From the NCBI GenBank assembly GCA_009602725.1, contig WELB01000025.1, positions 967,999 to 988,950 of the forward strand: 20,952 bases of DNA. The letters are read 5' to 3'. The first letter of the stretch is position 1. Every line of letters begins with the position of its first letter. This document shows, piece by piece, positions 16,248 through 20,952 of this stretch. The position numbers and the translations under genes were made by a program. The stretch is from Spirogloea muscicola (lineage: Eukaryota; Streptophyta; Zygnematophyceae; Spirogloeales; Spirogloeaceae). The notes beneath the pieces are model-generated. The model made no database searches. It saw nothing but the letters and a program-made list of their open reading frames with translations, and had not been told where the DNA came from.

Positions 16248-16434
16248 TGGCTCATGCAGTCCACGCGCGCGCTGGCCGCGCTATGGCTGCTGCTTCCGGG
16301 TCTCGGTAGAGTGCCGCTTTTCCTGCTTCGAGTTACTCAAACCTTGTCCATTACTTTGGGCTGGCCTTTCCCAGCCACCAGTCAATTTGGCCGCGCTTTC
16401 TTCTGATCTGCTGTTGCTCACACGTGGATATTGA
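16248..16434 (+). pseudogene. Family A-like C-terminus split by a 65-bp tail insertion
   Basis: 16248-16338 matches the family A stretch that encodes AHAVHSRAGRALVAASGSR and SASSYS (as at 815-900). 16404-16434 gives the rest, SDLLLLTRGY, with TGA at 16432-16434. Between them (16339-16403) is a B-type tail and nothing else. Removing it restores the family A order of residues. The 5' end abuts an A-type tail. Confidence 0.75.
16339..16403 (+). mobile_element. Tail-only B insertion, 65 bp
   Basis: AACCTTGTCCATTAC, stem GGCTGG (16359-16364) and CCAGCC (16371-16376), dyad, GGCCGCGCTTTC terminus. It lies inside family A-like coding sequence. Flanking CTC (16336-16338) and TTC (16401-16403) are too short to call a target-site duplication. 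Confidence 0.75.
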
Positions 16435-16557
16435 GCATCCATCTGAATCTCCCTCTGCACCGTTTCGTGCTTTGTAGTGTAGTAGTCCTTTTCGGCACTT
16501 TCTTTCCTTTGGGCTGGCCTTTCCCAGCCACCAGTCAATCTGGCCGCGCTTTCTTTA
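16435..16557 (+). mobile_element. A-like 3' UTR interrupted by a B-type tail
   Basis: 16435-16500 is unplaced 3' UTR-like sequence after the LLTRGY stop. A B-type tail follows without its TGTCC box: stem GGCTGG (16512-16517) and CCAGCC (16524-16529), then CCGCGCTTTC. Confidence 0.65.
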
Positions 16558-16660
16558 GCTTTGGACATTGTCCATTTCTATGAATTTTTTTTTGGGGATA
16601 TGGGCTTTTTTTGGGTTGGCTTTGCCAGCCCCTCTTCTCTATGGGCGAGCTCTTTTTCTG
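16558..16660 (+). mobile_element. A-type stem-loop tail with internal insertion
   Basis: GCTTTGGACATTGTCCATTTC, then a T-rich stretch (16579-16612) not seen in other copies, stem GGGTTGGC (16613-16620), TTT, GCCAGCCC (16624-16631), and ATGGGCGAGCTC. It meets an inverted family C fragment at about 16660. Confidence 0.75.
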
Positions 16661-16735
16661 CAACGAGACGGCCAGGCTACACTCGCGCCGGCGACCCGGC
16701 TGCAGGAAAGTCCACTGGCTCCCCATGGAAGCGAA
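16661..16735 (-). pseudogene. Small family C coding fragment
   Basis: The minus strand carries the family C stretch around FHGEPVDFPAAG and LAVSLQ, with a frame change in the middle. It directly follows the C tail at 16736-16800 on the same strand, another tail-to-body junction. Confidence 0.65.
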
Positions 16736-16875
16736 AAGAGAAAGTGCTCGCCCATTAAGAATAGGGGCTGGAAAAACCAGCCCGAAAAAGAATGAGCAGA
16801 ATACGAGAAGGGGGCCAGGGGAAGCGCTAATAAGAAACAAAAACAAAGCAGCTACGAATCACTCAGTAAACTCTG
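16736..16875 (-). mobile_element. Family C 3' UTR and stem-loop tail
   Basis: Plus-strand arms GGGCTGG (16765-16771) and CCAGCCC (16777-16783) around AAAAA; C box CTGCTCATTC; terminus GGGCGAGCACTTTC at about 16737-16752. It is contiguous with the C fragment above 16876. Confidence 0.8.
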
Positions 16876-17082
16876 CTAAGCAGCCGCACGCAGGTCGGAG
16901 ATGCTAGGCTCGTTGAAGTGGGTCCCCTGGCCAGAGCCAAAGGCAGCAGCGAGGGCTCTGCTGGCACGAAGGTGCAACGCCCGGGCCATAGACCTCTGCA
17001 GCGAGACGGCTAGGCGCATTCGATACACTTGCGCCAGCGACAGAAGAAGAAGCGACCCGGCTGCAGGAAAGTCGACCGGCGA
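16876..17082 (-). pseudogene. Family C C-terminus, 5'-truncated, behind the family A tail
   Basis: The minus strand reads VDFPAAG, LAQVYRMRLAVSLQRSM and GSGQGTHFNEPSISDLR. There is a short insertion (LLLLS codons) after PAAGS and a two-base insertion near the end that replaces LLSRGY by AAA-stop. It starts within a few bases of the GCGAGCTCTTCTC end of the family A tail. The family A tail and this fragment happen to form one 95-codon frame, which is not a gene. Confidence 0.75.
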
Positions 17083-17208
17083 GAGAAGAGCTCGCCCATA
17101 GAAGAGAGGGGCTGGCAGAAGCCAGCCAAAAAAGAATGGACAATATCCAAAGAGCTCCAACACTAGCTAGGCATCTAGACAACTAGACATGACGGAACCA
17201 CACGAAGT
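17083..17208 (-). mobile_element. Family A 3' UTR and stem-loop tail
   Basis: It is contiguous with the family A coding region. The CTTTGGATATTGTCCATTC box is followed by plus-strand arms GGCTGGC (17110-17116) and GCCAGCC (17121-17127) around AGAA, then GGGCGAGCTC. It matches the plus-strand copy at 935-1060. Confidence 0.85.
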
Positions 17209-18801
17209 TCAATACCCGCGGGTGAGCAACATCAGGTCAGAGTAGCTCGAGGCTGGAAAAGATGCAGCCGGGCGAGACCCGGAAGCAGCAACAAGAGCAC
17301 GGCCCGCGCGCGAGTGGACGGCATGTGCGAGTGAGCGTTGGAGGGACACGGAGAGCCGCATCCAGAAAACCTGGGCCAGGGAGCCGGCCGCGTTGAAGCC
17401 GGGCAGCCCCCCTGGCGGACCCGGCCGCCGCTCCATGGCCTGCCGGGCAAGCCGCTGGAGGAGATCCAGCCAGCCGCTGCCGTAAGCCCCGTGGACGTCT
17501 ATGGCAAGGGCCGCGAATTCATCACCGGGGGGGTGATCGGAATACTTCTGCTCCTTGCCCCGGGCCGCCAACGCGACCGCATGCCCAGCGGTCGTCGCCG
17601 ACTTGGAGGGGTTGGCGGAGTCGACACAGTCGGCGGTCACCACATCTGCGATGATACGCGGACCGCCGCCGGGCGGGATGGCGACTAGGTCTGCGCGTCG
17701 GGTGTGGAGTTGACCATCAGCGCCGCGCACGAGGGGCATTATCGAGGTGTGCTCCACGGCCACCTTGTAGCCTGCCTCGATGAAGACACCCTGCATGCCG
17801 TCCCTAAGAAGGTCATGGGAGCCGGTCCTCTCGCCGCCGTAGGGACAACAGAGCATGTGGGCCGCCAGCTCCGCAGGGTCGGCATGGCGGGCACCGCACT
17901 CGCATTGCGTAACTCCAATGAGGCAGGGGGGGAGGAGGCCCAGAAGCCGGTGGACCGCCGTCCTGTAGACTGTGTCGGGCATCGTGAGAGCCGCGTAGAT
18001 GGGAAGCGCGGATACCCACGCCGCCGCCCTGGGGGAGGAGGCTGAGAGCAGTCGGGCGCGCCCTCGGATGTCGTGCGGCGGAAGGAGCTCCACCACCTGG
18101 TCGTAGGCCGCTTTGTCCAAAAGCGCAGTGAAGCGGGCCTGGGCCCGCAGGTCGGGGGTGTGCGCAAGGTGGATGAACGGGACGACCTGCTTCGACATGT
18201 CGGGGTGGGCCGCCAGGAGCACGTCGCGGGCATCGCGGAGAGCCGCCTGGAAGGGCAACGCGCCGCTCTCCACTTCAGCCACCACCTGCTCCATGGTGCG
18301 GATGCCGTAAGCTTGGAACCGCCGGCTGATGGGTGCGGCGACCTGGGCCCAGCTGCCCAGGTAGGCGGCCTCGCAGACGCGGGCGACTGGGCGGCAGCCC
18401 AGACCGCCGCGACAGACAGGCAGGCTAGCCTGGAGCATCGCGGCTGGTGTGGTGAGGAGGCCGGGGTGTTGCAGGAGAGAGGCCGCGCTCGCCAGAACGC
18501 CGGAGTCAAAAGCTGCGTACGCCGCCTTCACCGCCGGGGTGGGAGGGAGGACGCGGGCCAGGTAGTGTGGACGCTGGGCAATGCACCTGGTCAGCATGGC
18601 GGTCGCCAGCTGCATGTCTTGCAGCGTGTGGAGGCGGTCCGCCGGCCGGAGGTGCTCCTGCAGTTGCACCTGGAGCTGCTCCACCACAAAGGCTGGGGAG
18701 CCTATGGGAGCGCCGAGGAGGATGAAGCCCCCAGCTGGTGTCTGACAGCCGAGGGCAGGCGCAGGAGGGCTGGCAGGCCCTGGGGAGACCAAGCGCTGCA
18801 C
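17209..18801 (-). CDS. Non-LTR family A: Cys knuckle and restriction-like endonuclease half
   Basis: The 530-codon frame holds the C-terminal half of the family A protein. Residues about 8-130 are the RT thumb/linker region (ILLGAPIGSP, DMQLATAML). A Cys-rich knuckle, C300-x-C302 to H315-x2-C318, precedes the restriction-like endonuclease: RRAD with D371, IIAD with D386, candidate lysines at 400 and 416. The conserved tail includes FAALAIDVHGAYG at 429-441 and ends LLTRGY. In R2-like elements this enzyme nicks one target strand and the freed 3' end primes reverse transcription. The usual Pro before the first catalytic Asp is Ala here (RAD for PD). The frame has no ATG start of its own; it continues the RT frame at 18702-20952 after a one-base shift near 18775-18785. 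The stop is at 17209-17211 and the tail hairpin follows about 80 bases on. Apart from the shift it looks intact. Confidence 0.88.
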   Translation of the reverse strand: MQRLVSPGPASPPAPALGCQTPAGGFILLGAPIGSPAFVVEQLQVQLQEHLRPADRLHTLQDMQLATAMLTRCIAQRPHYLARVLPPTPAVKAAYAAFDSGVLASAASLLQHPGLLTTPAAMLQASLPVCRGGLGCRPVARVCEAAYLGSWAQVAAPISRRFQAYGIRTMEQVVAEVESGALPFQAALRDARDVLLAAHPDMSKQVVPFIHLAHTPDLRAQARFTALLDKAAYDQVVELLPPHDIRGRARLLSASSPRAAAWVSALPIYAALTMPDTVYRTAVHRLLGLLPPCLIGVTQCECGARHADPAELAAHMLCCPYGGERTGSHDLLRDGMQGVFIEAGYKVAVEHTSIMPLVRGADGQLHTRRADLVAIPPGGGPRIIADVVTADCVDSANPSKSATTAGHAVALAARGKEQKYSDHPPGDEFAALAIDVHGAYGSGWLDLLQRLARQAMERRPGPPGGLPGFNAAGSLAQVFWMRLSVSLQRSLAHAVHSRAGRALVAASGSRPAASFPASSYSDLMLLTRGY

Positions 18802-20952
18802 TTGGCTGCGCGGATGCCCAAGCCGATCGCGCCCAGCTGCACTTTGAAGGTATCAAAGGCTGCTACGACGTCCTCTGGCGGCCCCACCAGCGTTGTGTCG
18901 TCAGCGTACGTAGGGGCGTGGACGCCCGGGTGAGCCGCGACCGTGGCCAGCAGCGCACGGTTGTGAGCCAGTGCGTAGTAGAGCCCAGCCAGCGGATCTC
19001 CTTGGCGCGCGCCCGTGGAGGAATGGAGGACCTCCACCGCCCCATGCCCTGTCCGCCACAGCAGGTCGCTTGGCTGACCATATCCCAGCCTGAAGAAGGG
19101 GAGGAGGCTGGGGAAGGCCGCCCTCAGCTCCTCAGCGATGACATCCCGGTCTGCGCTGTTAAACGCATTCTGGACATCTACTGCCAAGGCCATCCACCCG
19201 GGGTTCAAGTCCAAGGGGGCCCTTACGCCATGCACGACCACCTCGCCGCCGCTCCGCAGCCCCGCACCGAATTGGTGGGGCGCCAGGTGTTCCTGGGCCA
19301 GCCCCGCGTGCTGTTGCCATAGCGCGCGCCCCACCAGGCGGTAGAGCACTTCGCCGACGGCAATGGGCCTGACCCCCCCGTTGGCCTTGCTGAGGGCCAG
19401 CAGATTGCTCGAGCAGATGACGCTGCGGATGCTGGCCGGGACCTGGTCGCAAGCAAGGAGCTGGCACACCTGGTGGAGCGCCTGGAAGTCGCTTGGATCT
19501 CCCTCCAGGAAGAGCTCGCGGAGGTGCTCGGTGAGCATGTGTGACGGACCTCCAGCTGCTGCGTGGCGGCTGCTCTGCAAGGCCTGCCGAAGGACGTCGG
19601 TGTCGAGGGCTACCTCCTCCAGCGGTGCGAAGGTGGCCAGCCACGGAGGCAGGGGGGAGCGGGCCTCCGGGTGCAGGGACGCCAGGGCCGCCCGTGTGGC
19701 TTCATTGGTTGGCGCCAGCACCGAGTCGTCCAGGGCCTGGACTGCTCTGGACAGCTCGCCCGCATGCCCGAAGCGCAATGCACGGCGGACGTTGGCGGCC
19801 CTGTCTGGCGCTGCCCGCTTGTCGCCGCGAGATGCGGCCGAGGCGGCCACCGCTGCATCATGGCGCGCCAGGAGCGTCTCCCAGTGGCCGCCCTCAAACA
19901 GCTGGACGCGCTCCAGGAGGGGCTGCCTGCCCTGCCCGCGGCTGTCGTGGGGGATGCGCCCGAGCAGCAGCCGGGGGAAGAGGAGGAAAGCCTTCCAGGC
20001 CGCTTCGTCCCGGTGGTCTCTGACAATCCTCTGCATCGCCGGGCGGAGCGCGCGACGGATGTGCGGACGCACCCAACCGGGGACGTGGCGGACGAGCGGG
20101 AGGGCCGCCTGGCGGTGGACGGCAGCGAGGTCGAGGCCGGCCAGCCACTGCCAGTGCTGGGGCGTGGGCGGGGACGGCGCGGGAGGGACTTGCCTGCCTG
20201 GCCGGCCCCGACGGCCGTCACCCGCCGCTGCACCACGCGCCTGCTCCGCACGGTTGTTGTTGCGCGCGCAGGCTCTCTCGTGGGTGGCCCGGCCGGCCCG
20301 CGTGGTGTAGGTCGTCTGGCAGAATTGGCACCATAGGGTTTCGGGCGAGGGAGGTGGCGGCGGCGGCGGTGGCGCTGGCTCGCTCGGCGAGGGAGGAAAC
20401 GGCGGTGACAAAGGCGGCGTCGATGGCTGGCTCGGCGGTGGTGGGCTCTGGGGTCGCGGTGGCGGAGACGGCGGCGAAGACGGCGACGGCGGCGGCACCG
20501 GTGGTGACGGCGGCCCTGCTGCCACGGGAGGCACGCTTACGGGAATATGAGGGGCAGCATCGCGCTCATGGGGCAAGGCACCCTGCGGAGAGACCGGGTT
20601 CACCTCGGGGGGCCCTTCATGTCTCGAGGGCGGAGTCAATAAAGCAGGTGCCCCACACATCTCTGGGGCGGGAGGCGATATGTGCTCCTCAGCGTGATGC
20701 TCCTGAGCAGGGACGGCCTGGACAGAGACGGTGGGGCCGCAAGCCGCGACTGCCACAGCCGGCGCCGCGGCGGCGAGGCCGGCGCGCTTCAAGCAGGAGT
20801 GCGCATGAATCGCAAGACCATGCGCATTCTTGCAGACCTTCGGACAGCGGGGGCACCGCACACCCGCGGACTCCGCAGGGATTGGGGGCGGCGGCGGCGG
20901 GGATGGGGGGGGCGATGGCGGCGTGGCGGTGGGCGTCGGTGGCGTGTGGAGA
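18702..20952 (-). CDS. Non-LTR family A: zinc fingers, proline-rich linker, reverse transcriptase (5'-partial)
   Basis: The frame is open through the right window edge, so the start is not seen; upstream of 20861 it reads proline-rich residues. Numbering from 20861: C2HC finger C3, C6, H19, C23; proline-rich linker at about 103-175; a second C2HC finger C178, C181, H194, C198; then a linker and a reverse transcriptase at about 480-690. RT motifs are GVRPI at 496-500, AVDVQNAFNSADRD (catalytic D562), ARQGDPL at 618-624 and TYADD (D654, D655). These are the hallmarks of an RLE-type non-LTR element with fingers that bind target DNA. After KCSAWSPQG the frame goes out of register and stops at 18702; the continuation is in the overlapping frame 17209-18801. 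All RT catalytic residues are present. With the shift it would not make the joined protein unless the shift is a sequence error. Confidence 0.92.
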   Translation of the reverse strand, partial: LHTPPTPTATPPSPPPSPPPPPPIPAESAGVRCPRCPKVCKNAHGLAIHAHSCLKRAGLAAAAPAVAVAACGPTVSVQAVPAQEHHAEEHISPPAPEMCGAPALLTPPSRHEGPPEVNPVSPQGALPHERDAAPHIPVSVPPVAAGPPSPPVPPPSPSSPPSPPPRPQSPPPPSQPSTPPLSPPFPPSPSEPAPPPPPPPPSPETLWCQFCQTTYTTRAGRATHERACARNNNRAEQARGAAAGDGRRGRPGRQVPPAPSPPTPQHWQWLAGLDLAAVHRQAALPLVRHVPGWVRPHIRRALRPAMQRIVRDHRDEAAWKAFLLFPRLLLGRIPHDSRGQGRQPLLERVQLFEGGHWETLLARHDAAVAASAASRGDKRAAPDRAANVRRALRFGHAGELSRAVQALDDSVLAPTNEATRAALASLHPEARSPLPPWLATFAPLEEVALDTDVLRQALQSSRHAAAGGPSHMLTEHLRELFLEGDPSDFQALHQVCQLLACDQVPASIRSVICSSNLLALSKANGGVRPIAVGEVLYRLVGRALWQQHAGLAQEHLAPHQFGAGLRSGGEVVVHGVRAPLDLNPGWMALAVDVQNAFNSADRDVIAEELRAAFPSLLPFFRLGYGQPSDLLWRTGHGAVEVLHSSTGARQGDPLAGLYYALAHNRALLATVAAHPGVHAPTYADDTTLVGPPEDVVAAFDTFKVQLGAIGLGIRAAKCSAWSPQGLPALLRLPSAVRHQLGASSSSALP

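Larger units (their letters stand above)
17083..20952 (-). mobile_element. Family A non-LTR retrotransposon, nearly complete
   Basis: It spans the 3' tail, endonuclease half, RT half and the start of the N-terminal proline-rich part, with the 5' end outside the window. Coding content of about 1,240 codons fits R2-like single-ORF elements. Its 3' end is nearly identical to the pseudogene at 1-1069, which suggests recent activity of the family. Confidence 0.88.

Noticed and set aside
935-17208. The GGGCTGG/CCAGCCC stems as bacterial transcription terminators or a CRISPR array
   Set aside because: They sit at retrotransposon 3' ends in both orientations, without U-tracts directly after the stem and without regular spacing.
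18760-18800. Programmed -1 frameshift joining RT and endonuclease frames
   Set aside because: There is no X-XXY-YYZ heptamer in the right phase, and R2-like elements use a single frame. A mutation or sequence error is simpler.
18073-20336. Plus-strand frames up to 315 codons opposite the family A element
   Set aside because: They are shadows of the GC-rich minus-strand reading frame, whose RT and endonuclease motifs are unmistakable.

Overview
The window is nuclear DNA from a eukaryote, probably a photosynthetic one and plausibly a green alga. The grounds are a plant/green-algal-type EPSP synthase exon at 2655-2808 with a phase-matched intron, several families of eukaryotic non-LTR retrotransposon, a Ty3-like integrase carrying a PHD finger, and no bacterial operon structure. 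The organism call is an inference. I see no tRNA, rRNA or CRISPR, and no intact host gene. Most of the window is transposon DNA, largely broken copies stacked in or against one another.

Layout. 1-1069: plus-strand pseudogene of non-LTR family A. 1070-1985: minus-strand stack of 5'-truncated families B and C. 1990-2268: plus-strand B fragment. 2370-2809: EPSP synthase gene fragment that stops at the only ambiguous base (N, 2809). 3108-4425: old, heavily mutated relative of A/B (family E). 4426-8242: nothing I can assign. 8243-8717: hairpin-rich leader-like DNA. 8718-10863: nested palindrome built from the integrase end of an LTR retrotransposon; its right arm keeps an open integrase-PHD frame. 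10936-11803: nothing assigned. 11805-12920: perfect-length tandem duplication (2 x 558 bp). 12921-14048: GC-rich, with a 13-bp perfect hairpin and two tail fragments. 14049-17082: dense mosaic of B, C and A-like fragments and tails in both orientations. 17085-20952: the best-preserved element, a minus-strand family A copy running off the right edge.

Family A, B and C proteins share one plan where visible: C2HC zinc fingers, a proline-rich linker, reverse transcriptase, a Cys-rich knuckle, then a restriction-like endonuclease and a conserved C-terminus ending in (L)LTRGY or LLSRGY. That is the plan of R2-like elements that move by target-primed reverse transcription.

The most notable signal is not a gene. 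At least fifteen copies, in both orientations and from different families, carry the same 3' architecture: a TGTYCATTC box, a GGGCTGG/CCAGCCC stem-loop with variable loop, then a GCG(A)GC..CTTTC end. Tails follow one another head to tail, one tail alone interrupts a coding sequence, and one 202-bp C copy is bracketed by a 9-bp direct repeat inside another tail region. I infer a shared RT-recognition hairpin and a tendency to land in related elements. The integrase palindrome looks like two successive snap-back priming events, though a library or assembly artefact must be excluded.
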